Notes: generated from the sequence alone by a model not told the origin. DNA of 64,000 nt from Pelagibacteraceae bacterium AG-464-P07 (GCA_003211695.1 QCSA01000002.1:62001-126000); one strand, 5' to 3'; counted from the first letter of the stretch, positions 1 through 9,121 are shown. Numbers and translations: made by a program.

Positions 1-2
1 CA

Positions 3-659
3 GATATTATTGATATCAAAAATATTAAAGATTTATCGGGTATCAAAGTATCAAGTAAGAGTCTAAAAATTGGTGCAACAACTAAACATGCTGAAGTTGC
101 AGCTTCTAAAGAAGTAAAAAAAGCTATTAGTTCTTTAGCTCATTTAGCTGATGGTATTGGAGATCCTCAAGTTAGAAATCGTGGAACGATAGGGGGATCG
201 ATTGCAAATAATGATCCCGCAGCTGACTATCCAGCAGCTTGTTTGGCCTTAAATGCAATAATTCACACAAGCGATAGAAAAATTGTTTCTGATAAATTTT
301 TTAAAGGTATGTTTGAAACTGCTTTAAAAAAAGGTGAATTAATACAAGCAGTAGAATTTCAAGTTCCAGATAAATCTTGCTATGTAAAATTTCCTAATCC
401 TGCATCTAGATATGCAATAGTTGGAGTTTATGTTGCAAAGTATAAAAAAGAAGTAAATGTTGCAGTTACTGGAGTTGAATCTGCTGTTTTTCGATGTAAA
501 AAAATTGAAAGTGCTTTAAAATCTAACTTTTCAAGCTCAGCCATAGACGGTGTAAAAATTAGTTCATCAGGTTTTAACTCTGATATTCACGCATCATCTG
601 ATTATCGGGCACATCTAATAAAAGTTCTAGCTAAAAAAGCAGTTGCTGGCTGCAAATAA
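3..659 (+). CDS. FAD-binding (medium) subunit of CO dehydrogenase/xanthine dehydrogenase-type molybdoenzyme, 5' truncated by window edge
   Basis: Frame is open from base 3; contains GDPQVRNRGTIGGSIANNDPAADYPAA typical of CoxM/XdhB FAD-binding subunits. Confidence 0.9.
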   Translation, partial: DIIDIKNIKDLSGIKVSSKSLKIGATTKHAEVAASKEVKKAISSLAHLADGIGDPQVRNRGTIGGSIANNDPAADYPAACLALNAIIHTSDRKIVSDKFFKGMFETALKKGELIQAVEFQVPDKSCYVKFPNPASRYAIVGVYVAKYKKEVNVAVTGVESAVFRCKKIESALKSNFSSSAIDGVKISSSGFNSDIHASSDYRAHLIKVLAKKAVAGCK

Positions 660-699
660 GCTCTTTTAAAATCATTCACTTTTAATTTAAGATACATCA

Positions 700-1029
700 A
701 TGAAAAATTCATTTGATGAGAAAATCTTGGAAGAAGCTCAAGACTGGCTATCAGCCAAAAGAAATGTGATTTTAGCAACCGTAACTCAAACATGGGGTTC
801 ATCCCCAAGACCAGTTGGAAGTCGAATGATTGTTAACGATAAAGGTGATTTTTCAGGCTCTGTATCAGGAGGATGTGTAGAAACGGCGGTTGTTCGCGAA
901 TGTTTAAGTTTATTAAAAGACAAAAAAGCACATAAAAAAATAGAATTTAAAGTTTCAAATGAAAGCGCTTGGGAAATTGGTTTAGCTTGTGGTGGAGAGA
1001 TTGCAATCTTTTTAGAACAAATTAATTAA
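700..1029 (+). CDS. XdhC/CoxI family protein, N-terminal domain only
   Basis: VTQTWGSSPRPVGSRMIV...GSVSGGCVE motif of XdhC_CoxI domain; stops after ~109 aa. Confidence 0.85.
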   Translation: MKNSFDEKILEEAQDWLSAKRNVILATVTQTWGSSPRPVGSRMIVNDKGDFSGSVSGGCVETAVVRECLSLLKDKKAHKKIEFKVSNESAWEIGLACGGEIAIFLEQIN

Positions 1030-1039
1030 ATAAAATATT

Positions 1040-1183
1040 ATGAGTACATTCGTAGCTAGTCATAAAAAATACATAAAATGGTGGAAAAAAAAATTGAATG
1101 TATCTGATTATGGCCTTTTATGGATTTCCTTTATTAAAGGATTGATAATTGGATTATTGATTTATCATTTTTTTATTAAGTAA
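1040..1183 (+). CDS. 47-aa putative single-pass membrane microprotein
   Basis: ATG-TAA ORF MSTFVASHKKYIKWWKKKLNVSDYGLLWISFIKGLIIGLLIYHFFIK; its stop overlaps the next start (TAATG). Confidence 0.5.
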   Translation: MSTFVASHKKYIKWWKKKLNVSDYGLLWISFIKGLIIGLLIYHFFIK

Positions 1184-1863
1184 TGAAAAAGCAGTTACTT
1201 AAAGAAATTATTGAAAAAAAAGAAAAAAAGATTGAGTTCGCTATTATTACTGATCTTCAGAATGGAGAAAGTTGTATTTTTGAAAAAAATAAACCAATAG
1301 ATAGAAATTTTGAGAAATATAAAGATAAAATTGATTTACACTTTAGTAATAAAAAAGACGGAATAATAGAAGGAACAAACATCTTTGTAGAGACTTATAT
1401 ACGTCCGATAAAAGTAATTATAGTTGGAGCAGTTCATATAGCTCAATATTTAGTTAATTTCGCTAAAAGTTTAAATTTTGAAATTTCCATTATTGATCCA
1501 AGAGGTTATTTTGCAACAGAGAAAAGATTTCCAAATATAAAAATAATAAATAAGTGGCCTAAAGAAGCATTTGAGGATATTGAAACTAATCAAAACTCAG
1601 CTTTAATAGCATTAACTCATGATCCGAAAATAGATGATCCAGCTCTTCAACATGCAATAAAAAAAAATTTTTTTTATATAGGAGCATTAGGAAGCAAAAA
1701 AACTCACGAAAACCGTTGTAAAAGATTAAAAGAAGCAGGATTTAAAGATGAAGAAATTAAAAGAATTTTTGGACCTATCGGAATAAAACTTGGAGGACGT
1801 TCAGCTCCAGAAATTGCTTTATCAATTATTGCTCAATTAGTTGCCGAAGCATATAAAAAATAA
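1183..1863 (+). CDS. XdhC family protein with C-terminal Rossmann domain
   Basis: KVIIVGAVHIAQYL...IDPRGYFATEKRFP...ALGSKKTHENR...GPIGIKLGGRSAPEIALSI. Confidence 0.85.
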   Translation: MKKQLLKEIIEKKEKKIEFAIITDLQNGESCIFEKNKPIDRNFEKYKDKIDLHFSNKKDGIIEGTNIFVETYIRPIKVIIVGAVHIAQYLVNFAKSLNFEISIIDPRGYFATEKRFPNIKIINKWPKEAFEDIETNQNSALIALTHDPKIDDPALQHAIKKNFFYIGALGSKKTHENRCKRLKEAGFKDEEIKRIFGPIGIKLGGRSAPEIALSIIAQLVAEAYKK

Positions 1864-2442
1864 ATGATATCCTCAATTTTATTAGCCGCAGGTCAATCTA
1901 AAAGAATGGATGGAGACAATAAATTAATAAAGAAATATAAGAAAAAATATTTAATTAACCATATTTTAGGAACTTTGATAAAAAGCAAGATTGATAAAAT
2001 AATTGTTGTTTTGGGTTTCCAAAGTTCAAAAGTTAAACAATTAATAATTAAAAATAAAAAAATTATTTTTGTTTATAATAAAAATTATAAGTCTGGTATG
2101 GCAAGTTCAATTAAAACTGGTTTAAAAAGAATCTCTAAAAGAAGTATAGGATTTTTGATTGTTCATGCTGACATGCCTCTAATTTCAAAGAAAATTATAA
2201 ATTCTCTTTGTTGTGCAATAAAGAGCAATAATAAAGAAATGGTTGCACCAATCTATAAAAGAAAAATGGGAAATCCAATCGGTTTTAAAAGTTCAATGAA
2301 TAGAACACTTAGTAAAACTAAAGGAGATTCAGGAGCAAAAAAAATGATTAAGAGAAATAAAAAAAAGCTTAGTTTGATTAGGGTTAATTCTAAAGCAATT
2401 TTTAAAGATTTTAATACACAAAGAGATTTTTCACTTAATTGA
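1864..2442 (+). CDS. MobA-like NTP transferase (MocA-type molybdenum cofactor nucleotidyltransferase)
   Basis: LLAAGQSKRMDGDNKL, HADMPLI motifs; position in Mo-hydroxylase maturation cluster. Confidence 0.8.
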   Translation: MISSILLAAGQSKRMDGDNKLIKKYKKKYLINHILGTLIKSKIDKIIVVLGFQSSKVKQLIIKNKKIIFVYNKNYKSGMASSIKTGLKRISKRSIGFLIVHADMPLISKKIINSLCCAIKSNNKEMVAPIYKRKMGNPIGFKSSMNRTLSKTKGDSGAKKMIKRNKKKLSLIRVNSKAIFKDFNTQRDFSLN

Positions 2443-2451
2443 GTTTATTAT

Positions 2452-2721
2452 TTAACCACCCGCAATAGGTGGAATAATAGCTATTTTTTGTTCTTTTGAG
2501 ATTAAATAGTCGTCATGAACAATATTATTATCTTCTGAACAAAAAGCTGATGATTTCACAATTTGACAAAAATTAGTATTTCCATTGTGTTTTTTATCTA
2601 TGAATTTAATTAATTCATTTCTCAAGTCTTTTATATGGCTGTTATTTTTTAAATCCAATTCAATACTATTTTCAGAACTAAAATCTTTACTTGCTCCATA
2701 TAGTTCAATTTTAATTTTCAT
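2452..2721 (-). CDS. MoaD/ThiS family sulfur carrier protein
   Basis: Small beta-grasp-like protein ending in IIPPIAGG (C-terminal diglycine). Confidence 0.75.
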   Translation of the reverse strand: MKIKIELYGASKDFSSENSIELDLKNNSHIKDLRNELIKFIDKKHNGNTNFCQIVKSSAFCSEDNNIVHDDYLISKEQKIAIIPPIAGG

Positions 2722-2805
2722 AAAATATATTTTTAAGTTTATAGCTTTGCTTAATTTTATATTGAGATATCATGTAATAAAAGTTTAAAATTAAAAAAAA
2801 TATTT

Positions 2806-3639
2806 GTGAAAAATATACTATCTTTAGAAGAAATTAATCAATTTAAAGCTGATGGAGCAATTGTTCTTAGAAATAAATTTGATATTCATTGGATAGAAAA
2901 ACTAAAAATAGGAATTGCTAAAGACATAAAATCTCCAAGTCCTAGATTTAAATCTCATACAACAAAAAATGATATTCCAGCTTATTTAGAAGATTATTGG
3001 ACATGGGATTTAGTACCCGAATTTAAAGATTTTGTGTTTAATTCTCCAACCGCAAAGATAGCTGCTGAATTATTAGGTGCAAAAAAAATCCATTTGATAA
3101 TGGATAACTGGTTTTTAAGAGAAGCAGGCTCAAAATCTTCAACTCCATTTCATCACGATATATCTTATTTTGATGTTGATGGAACCATGTGTGTTTTGTG
3201 GTTACCGTTAGAGCCTACAGGCCAGGACGAAGGAGTTGCCTGGGTAAAGGGTTCACACTTATGGAACAAAATCTTTTTAAGGGTTCTTTTTAAAGATGGC
3301 CACAAAGTGGAAGGTAAAGAATGTATTATTAATGGAAAAAAATATGAAAATCCCCCGGATATTTTATCAAATAAAAATAAATATGAATTTTTAAAATGGG
3401 ATTGTGAATTAGGCGATTGTGTTATGTTTGATATGCGTACACTTCACGGCACATTTAGTTCATCAATACCTAGAAAAACACTAAGCCGTTATACCTTAAG
3501 AGTAGCCAAAGAAAATACTAAAATTGACTACGTAGGAGACTGGACTAGTTATTCATATCGTAAAGCGATGCAAGATGCTGGCTATAAAAATGGAGATAAC
3601 CTAGGTGGCAATATGTTCCCTCAACTTTGGCCGAGGTAA
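2806..3639 (+). CDS. phytanoyl-CoA dioxygenase (PhyH) family protein
   Basis: PFHHD...W.PLEPTGQDEGVAWVKGSH...; H-x-D iron ligand motif; GTG start. Confidence 0.8.
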   Translation: MKNILSLEEINQFKADGAIVLRNKFDIHWIEKLKIGIAKDIKSPSPRFKSHTTKNDIPAYLEDYWTWDLVPEFKDFVFNSPTAKIAAELLGAKKIHLIMDNWFLREAGSKSSTPFHHDISYFDVDGTMCVLWLPLEPTGQDEGVAWVKGSHLWNKIFLRVLFKDGHKVEGKECIINGKKYENPPDILSNKNKYEFLKWDCELGDCVMFDMRTLHGTFSSSIPRKTLSRYTLRVAKENTKIDYVGDWTSYSYRKAMQDAGYKNGDNLGGNMFPQLWPR

Positions 3640-3710
3640 TTAATTAGCTAATACAGGTGCTAAAATTATTATCGACCAATAAAAAACAAGAATAAATATA
3701 AATAGAGTTT

Positions 3711-3917
3711 TCAAATTTTTTCCTCATTTACATCACAGTTCAGTTTGTTTATTTTTTCATCAAAAGGTTTCAGGTTGGCTTTATTTACTAGCCAAACAAA
3801 TGACTTTTCATATGTATTATCACTGCCCAGAGGAGTACAACGTTTACCTACTTTGACCATATGATTTGAACATGCGGTTAACAACAATGCCGAAAGAATA
3901 AATATAATTTTTTTCAT
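3711..3917 (-). CDS. small putative lipoprotein
   Basis: MKKIIFILSALLLTACSNH lipobox. Confidence 0.6.
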   Translation of the reverse strand: MKKIIFILSALLLTACSNHMVKVGKRCTPLGSDNTYEKSFVWLVNKANLKPFDEKINKLNCDVNEEKI

Positions 3918-4005
3918 GATAACTAGTTAAATGTAAATTTGGATAATTGATTGTTTTAATCTTGTCTTAATTAAGATTTTTACTACTAAAAAGAGATTGG
4001 CTTAA

Positions 4006-4082
4006 TGGTGGACTGTCTGGGATTCGAACCCAGGACCCATCGCTTAAGAGGCGATTGCTCTAACCAGCTGAGCTAACAGTCC
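4006..4082 (-). tRNA. tRNA-Lys(CTT), CCA encoded
   Basis: Reverse strand folds as cloverleaf: acceptor GGACTGT/ACAGTCC, loop CTCTTAA, TTCGAAT T-loop, ends ACCA. Confidence 0.95.
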
Positions 4083-4157
4083 GTTACATAGTATATAGGT
4101 ATTATAATGGTTTAAAAATATCTTAATCCATTCTAAATTAGATTTTTTTTACTTATT

Positions 4158-4412
4158 ATGATTATTTCACCCTGTCTAAGCATTTGTAAAACAGATCCCG
4201 TAACAGGCTATTGCTATGGATGCGCTAGAACGAATGAAGAAAAAAAAATTTGGAAAGTTGAAAAAACTACTGAAGAATGGAAAAAAAATAATCTTAACGA
4301 AATTACTAAAAGAATGTCGGGTTGGCAACTAGATAGTTTCAAAGAATCTTACGAATACAAAATCAAGAACGGGATTTCTTTATTTAAGAAAACTTCAATT
4401 AAAGAAAAATAA
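4158..4412 (+). CDS. DUF1289 family protein
   Basis: SPCLSICKTDPVTGYCYGCARTNEE cysteine pattern. Confidence 0.8.
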   Translation: MIISPCLSICKTDPVTGYCYGCARTNEEKKIWKVEKTTEEWKKNNLNEITKRMSGWQLDSFKESYEYKIKNGISLFKKTSIKEK

Positions 4413-4438
4413 TTAAATAAAATCCATGTCATTTTTTT

Positions 4439-5479
4439 ATGAAATTTAAAAAACTTGGAAATACTGATTTAGAGGTTAGCTTGATTTGTATCGGTACTAT
4501 GACATGGGGAAAACAAAATAATCAAACAGAAGCCTTTGAACAAATGGATTATGCCATAGGTCAAGGTATAAATTTTTTTGACACAGCTGAAATGTACGCT
4601 GTTCCATGTACCGAAGAAACTTTTGGAAAAACTGAAACGATTATTGGAAATTGGTTCAAAGAACGAAGTAACCGTAAAAAAGTGATTTTAGCAACCAAAG
4701 TTTCAGGACCAGGTCTTCCATGGATACGTGGAGGTGGCCTTCAATATACCAAAGAAAATATTTCAGCCGCTCTTGAAGGAAGTCTAAAGAGATTGCAAAC
4801 AGACTATATCGATCTTTACCAACTACATTGGCCTGAAAGAGATACCAATTATTTTGGAAAATTAGGTTACAAACATCAAGATAAAGAAAAAGAATGGAAC
4901 AGCATCAAATCTATTTTAAATGTATTAAAACAATTTGTCGATCAAGGTAAGGTTCGTTACATAGGCCTTTCCAACGAATCTGCATGGGGACTTTCCAAGT
5001 TTTTAGAACTATCTAAATTGCAGGATTTACCTAGAGTTATGTCAGTTCAAAATCCTTACAACTTGTTAAATAGAACCTATGAAGTTGGCCTTGCAGAAAT
5101 TTCTATTCGAGAACAGTCTGGGTTGTTGGCTTACTCTCCTTTAGCATCAGGAGTGTTAACTGGAAAATATAGAAATGACCAAAAACCAAAAGGTTCCCGA
5201 TTACAATTGTTTGGAGATTATTTTCCAAGATATTTTAATAATTTATCGCTATTAGCTGTGGAAGAATATTTCAAAGTTGCAAAAAAAAATAAAATTTCTC
5301 TCGCTCAATTATCCTTGGCATTTGTTAATAAACAACCCTTTGTGACAAGCAACATAATAGGAGCAACAACAATGAAACAACTTAAAGAAGATATAGAAAG
5401 CATTAATATCGAATTGAGCTCTGAAATTATTGATGAAATTAATTTAGTTCACAAAAACAACCCAAACCCAGCACCTTAA
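4439..5479 (+). CDS. aldo/keto reductase
   Basis: LGNTDLEVSLICIGTMTWG, DTAEMY, GLSNESAWG motifs. Confidence 0.9.
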   Translation: MKFKKLGNTDLEVSLICIGTMTWGKQNNQTEAFEQMDYAIGQGINFFDTAEMYAVPCTEETFGKTETIIGNWFKERSNRKKVILATKVSGPGLPWIRGGGLQYTKENISAALEGSLKRLQTDYIDLYQLHWPERDTNYFGKLGYKHQDKEKEWNSIKSILNVLKQFVDQGKVRYIGLSNESAWGLSKFLELSKLQDLPRVMSVQNPYNLLNRTYEVGLAEISIREQSGLLAYSPLASGVLTGKYRNDQKPKGSRLQLFGDYFPRYFNNLSLLAVEEYFKVAKKNKISLAQLSLAFVNKQPFVTSNIIGATTMKQLKEDIESINIELSSEIIDEINLVHKNNPNPAP

Positions 5480-5485
5480 ACTAAT

Positions 5486-5677
5486 TTATAAAAAAAACCA
5501 TAAAATCAAAGCTACTATTGTTAGTATAATTATTAAAATACGAATACCGCTTAAATAATTGGACATTTGATAAGACTTAGAAATGTCTTTTTTTTTCCCT
5601 GCACCCCATCTAATAACTAGGTAAAATACAAGTAGTAGAACAAGTATGACAAAAAGAATTCCAGGTTTTTCTAGCAT
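5486..5677 (-). CDS. small two-TM membrane protein, unknown function
   Basis: 63-aa ORF with two hydrophobic segments. Confidence 0.5.
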   Translation of the reverse strand: MLEKPGILFVILVLLLVFYLVIRWGAGKKKDISKSYQMSNYLSGIRILIIILTIVALILWFFL

Positions 5678-5758
5678 TTATAAATTTTATAAATTAATTT
5701 TCATTTAATTAAAATTTTAACTTTACAAATAGATTGTTATTTTTCATAATTAGCTTTG

Positions 5759-7150
5759 ATGAAAAAATTTCTAGTTACTGTATTTCTAAGTTTACTGTTT
5801 TGCAATATAGCGCAGGCACAAAGTTCATTACCTGAGTGTGGAGGAAGTCCTTATGAAGTTAAAAAATTCTCTTTAACGGGAGGAGGCCTCGCAACAAAAG
5901 CAAAAATGTTAGCCAAATGGAGAAATTGCCATGGTACTTTGATTAATAAAGATGGTTCCAAGTACGCTGGTGAATTTCAGGGTGGAAAATATTCAGGACA
6001 AGGAACTTTCACATGGGGAGACGGAGAGTTTGCTGGAGATAAATACGTTGGAGAATTTTTAAAAGGTAAACGGAGTGGACTAGGAACCTACACTTTTTCC
6101 AATGGAGATATAGATCACGGTATCTGGACAAAAGGCAAATTGATCGAACGTATTGGCATAGGTGAAAAAAAAGCTAAGAAAGAAAAAACTAAAGTAGCTA
6201 AGAAAGAAAAAACTAAAGTAGCTAAGAAAGAACCAGCGAAAACAGAAAGTTCATTATATGAGTGTGAAGGAAGTCCTTTTGAAGTCAAAACGTTTAACTT
6301 TTCGGGAATGAAGATGTTCGCTAAATGGAGAAATTGTCATGGCACTTTGTTTGGTAAAGATGGCAGTAAATATATTGGCGAATTTCAGGGCGGAAAATTT
6401 TCAGGACAAGGAACCTACACATATAGCGATGGAGCAATATATGAAGGAGGTTTTAAAAGAGGTAAATCAGACGGATACGGAACCTACAAATTTACTAATG
6501 GAGATTTGTACGCTGGCGAATTTAAATCAGATTCATTTCATGGACAAGGAACTTTTACGAACCGTCTTGGAGGAAAATATGAAGGAGAATTTGCACAAGG
6601 TGTATACAACGGACAGGGAACCTTTACATTTCCAGACGGAAGACAAAATAGTGGGAGATGGATAAATGGCCTGTTAGATGGAGAAGTAAGTATTTTTTTA
6701 GAAGATGGTGGTAAGTACTTTGGATTATATAAATATGGCGAAAGAAATGGGCAAGGATCTTGGACAAGAGCTGACGGATCAATGGAAGAAGGAATCTGGA
6801 AAAATGGTGAACTAATTATTCGAAACGGAGAAGCATCCTTTACCTATGACGATGGAGGAACCTATTACGGAGGATGGGTAGACAATAAGCGTGATGGCGA
6901 AGGAACTATGAATTTTACTGCAGCTTCATCAGAAAACAAAAAAGAAAAAAGAGGATTATTTGTTAAATATGTTGGAGGATGGTCACATGATAAAATAGAA
7001 GGACACGGAACAATGGAATATGCCAATGGAAGAATATACGTTGGTGAATGGAAAAAAGGCAAACGACACGGTCCAGGAACTCTGTCATATCCTGATGGGG
7101 GAATCAGGAAAGGAATTTGGTCAGTTAACAAATTAAAAAAACAACAATAG
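5759..7150 (+). CDS. secreted MORN-repeat protein
   Basis: Signal peptide MKKFLVTVFLSLLFCNIAQA; many YxGxxxxGxxxGxG repeats; ATG at 5759 preferred over TTG at 5756. Confidence 0.85.
   Translation: MKKFLVTVFLSLLFCNIAQAQSSLPECGGSPYEVKKFSLTGGGLATKAKMLAKWRNCHGTLINKDGSKYAGEFQGGKYSGQGTFTWGDGEFAGDKYVGEFLKGKRSGLGTYTFSNGDIDHGIWTKGKLIERIGIGEKKAKKEKTKVAKKEKTKVAKKEPAKTESSLYECEGSPFEVKTFNFSGMKMFAKWRNCHGTLFGKDGSKYIGEFQGGKFSGQGTYTYSDGAIYEGGFKRGKSDGYGTYKFTNGDLYAGEFKSDSFHGQGTFTNRLGGKYEGEFAQGVYNGQGTFTFPDGRQNSGRWINGLLDGEVSIFLEDGGKYFGLYKYGERNGQGSWTRADGSMEEGIWKNGELIIRNGEASFTYDDGGTYYGGWVDNKRDGEGTMNFTAASSENKKEKRGLFVKYVGGWSHDKIEGHGTMEYANGRIYVGEWKKGKRHGPGTLSYPDGGIRKGIWSVNKLKKQQ
6173..6232 (+). repeat. 2.5-copy 24-bp tandem repeat (gctaagaaagaaaaaactaaagta) in linker of the MORN protein
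   Basis: Perfect copies at 6173-6196 and 6197-6220 plus a half copy. Confidence 0.95.
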
Positions 7151-7240
7151 GAAATTCTCCTCTAAATCATTTAATTAAAGCTACTTTTATCGAGAAATAA
7201 CGATCTTGTCACAGTGTAGTCACACTGATAAATTTTTCCA

Positions 7241-8026
7241 ATGAAAGAATTATCTAATATTATTGTTCAGTCATCAAACAAAGGTATTTCCCGTATTAAA
7301 CTCAATGAACCTAGCACTTATAATGCTCTATCTTTAAATACACTCAAATCATTAATAAAAAACTTTAAAAATTTTAATAATGATGAAAAAACAAAAGTAA
7401 TTATTATTGAAGGATCTGGAAAAGGTTTTAGTGGAGGACATGACTTAAAAGAAATCAATTCTTTAAAAGGAAAAGCCAGTTATCAGAAGTTATTTAATTT
7501 ATGTTCTGAGTTAATGATGAATATAGTACAAAATAGCAAACCCGTTATTGCCAAGGTTCATGGGGCCGCTTTTGCTGCTGGATGCCAACTAGTTGCAACG
7601 TGTGATTTGGCTTTAAGTAGCAACGATGCAATTTTTGCCACTCCAGGTGTTAATATTGGGCTTTTTTGTAGTACTCCCATGGTTGCGTTAAGTAGAAATG
7701 TGAACAGAAAAAAAACCATGAAAATGCTTTTAACTGGAGAACCAATTTCTGCTAAATATGCAAAAGAAATTGGTCTTATCAATGATTATTTTGAATATTC
7801 AAGACTAGAAGAAGAAGTTTTAAAATTAGCAGAGAATATTTCTTTTAAGTCCACAAAAATTGTCAAAATAGGTAAAAAAACTTTTTATAAACAATTAGAA
7901 ATGCCATTAGATGAAGCTTACAAATATACAAGCAAAGTGATGTGTGAAAATATGATGGCGATAGATGCCCAAGAAGGTATTTCGGCTTTTTTAGAAAAAA
8001 GAATCCCTAATTGGAAAAATAAATAA
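7241..8026 (+). CDS. enoyl-CoA hydratase/isomerase family protein
   Basis: GSGKGFSGGHDLKE, KVHGAAFAAGCQLVATCDLALS. Confidence 0.9.
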   Translation: MKELSNIIVQSSNKGISRIKLNEPSTYNALSLNTLKSLIKNFKNFNNDEKTKVIIIEGSGKGFSGGHDLKEINSLKGKASYQKLFNLCSELMMNIVQNSKPVIAKVHGAAFAAGCQLVATCDLALSSNDAIFATPGVNIGLFCSTPMVALSRNVNRKKTMKMLLTGEPISAKYAKEIGLINDYFEYSRLEEEVLKLAENISFKSTKIVKIGKKTFYKQLEMPLDEAYKYTSKVMCENMMAIDAQEGISAFLEKRIPNWKNK

Positions 8027-8512
8027 ATGGCCCAATCAGCAAATAATGAACAATTAATTAAACAGATTCTTATTTCTGCAAAAACAATTGCAATGGTTGG
8101 CGTAAGCTCAATTAAAAACGAAGAACCTTCTGACAATATTAGAAGAAGACCTTCAATTATTGTTATGAAATATCTCCAAGAATTTGGTTATCGAGTGATA
8201 CCAGTAAATCCTTCTTCGGTAGGAAAAAAAATATATGGAGAAACTATAGTTGCAAAATTAGAAGATATTACTATTCCGATAGACGTAGTTAATGTTTTTC
8301 GTCCATCAAAAGAAACGCCCATGATTACTAAACAAGCAGCTAAGATTGGAGCAAAAGTTCTTTGGCTACAATTTGGTATTCAAAATCAGGAAGCTCAACA
8401 AATTGCTAAGTCGGCAAATATTAAATACATCTCAAACAGATGTATAAAACAAGAGTACCAAAAATTCTTTCTAAAAATTAACCCAGTTTTTCCGGCTCTT
8501 CTAAATGATTAA
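8027..8512 (+). CDS. CoA-binding domain protein (YccU-like)
   Basis: KTIAMVGVSS...RRPSIIVMKYLQEFGYRVIPVNP...VVNVFRPS; abuts preceding ECH gene. Confidence 0.85.
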   Translation: MAQSANNEQLIKQILISAKTIAMVGVSSIKNEEPSDNIRRRPSIIVMKYLQEFGYRVIPVNPSSVGKKIYGETIVAKLEDITIPIDVVNVFRPSKETPMITKQAAKIGAKVLWLQFGIQNQEAQQIAKSANIKYISNRCIKQEYQKFFLKINPVFPALLND

Positions 8513-8538
8513 AAAAATTAAATTAATTTAATTTTTTT
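8511..8538. terminator. perfect 28-bp A/T palindrome at a convergent gene junction, possible bidirectional terminator
   Basis: AAAAAAATTAAATT/AATTTAATTTTTTT is its own reverse complement; lies between two convergent stop codons. Confidence 0.55.
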
Positions 8539-9121
8539 ATATAGCTTCCTCTTTAATCAATTCTTGAAGCTGAGGAATCATTATTTCTGCAGACTTTATA
8601 GAAGGATATATTTTTTGAGCAGCCTGATAACTTTTGATGGCTTTCTCATAATTTTTTAATTTAATCTGTACTAAACCCTGTCCAGACAGAGCACCAAAAT
8701 GTCTGCTTTCACGTTTAAGAACTTCATCTATATCATTTAATGAATCCAGATATTTACCCATCAAGTAAAGTACTGTTGCACGTTTATTCCATCCTTCAGC
8801 CCAACCGGGTTCAGATTCTACAATTGTTGAAAAAATTTTATAAGCTGAATCTAGTTCGCCCCTAGACATTAATTCTGAACCAATTGCTAATGAAGTAGTT
8901 AACTTCTCTTGGCTTGGATGTGTAGACCAAATATTCCAAATCTTCTTTTCTATTTTAAAAGCTATGGAGAAATCATTGCTTTTTTTAAGCTGATCAAAAA
9001 GTTGGTTTAGTTTACCATTCCTTTCAGTGGATTCTGCAAATACATTTCCAAAAGATATCAAAACTAGAAACAAATACAGAGATAGTTTTTTCATTATTTT
9101 AATTTTGCTAAAGAAAAACAT
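8537..9121 (-). CDS. TPR-repeat protein with signal peptide
   Basis: MKKLSLYLFLVLISFGNVFA leader (internal Met likely the true start) and TPR-like helices. Confidence 0.7.
   Translation of the reverse strand: MFFFSKIKIMKKLSLYLFLVLISFGNVFAESTERNGKLNQLFDQLKKSNDFSIAFKIEKKIWNIWSTHPSQEKLTTSLAIGSELMSRGELDSAYKIFSTIVESEPGWAEGWNKRATVLYLMGKYLDSLNDIDEVLKRESRHFGALSGQGLVQIKLKNYEKAIKSYQAAQKIYPSIKSAEIMIPQLQELIKEEAI

Noticed and set aside
602-808. Antisense ORF over the junction of the first two genes
   Set aside because: Overlaps two well-supported genes on the opposite strand.
4006-4082. Integration site at tRNA-Lys
   Set aside because: No second copy of its 3' end seen in the flanking sequence.
6339-6665. 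108-aa overlapping + frame ORF within the MORN gene
   Set aside because: Open only because of the periodic repeat composition; the MORN frame is clearly the coding one.
6865-7131. 88-aa antisense ORF within the MORN gene
   Set aside because: Proline-rich antisense shadow of Gly-rich repeats; no start signal or coding features.
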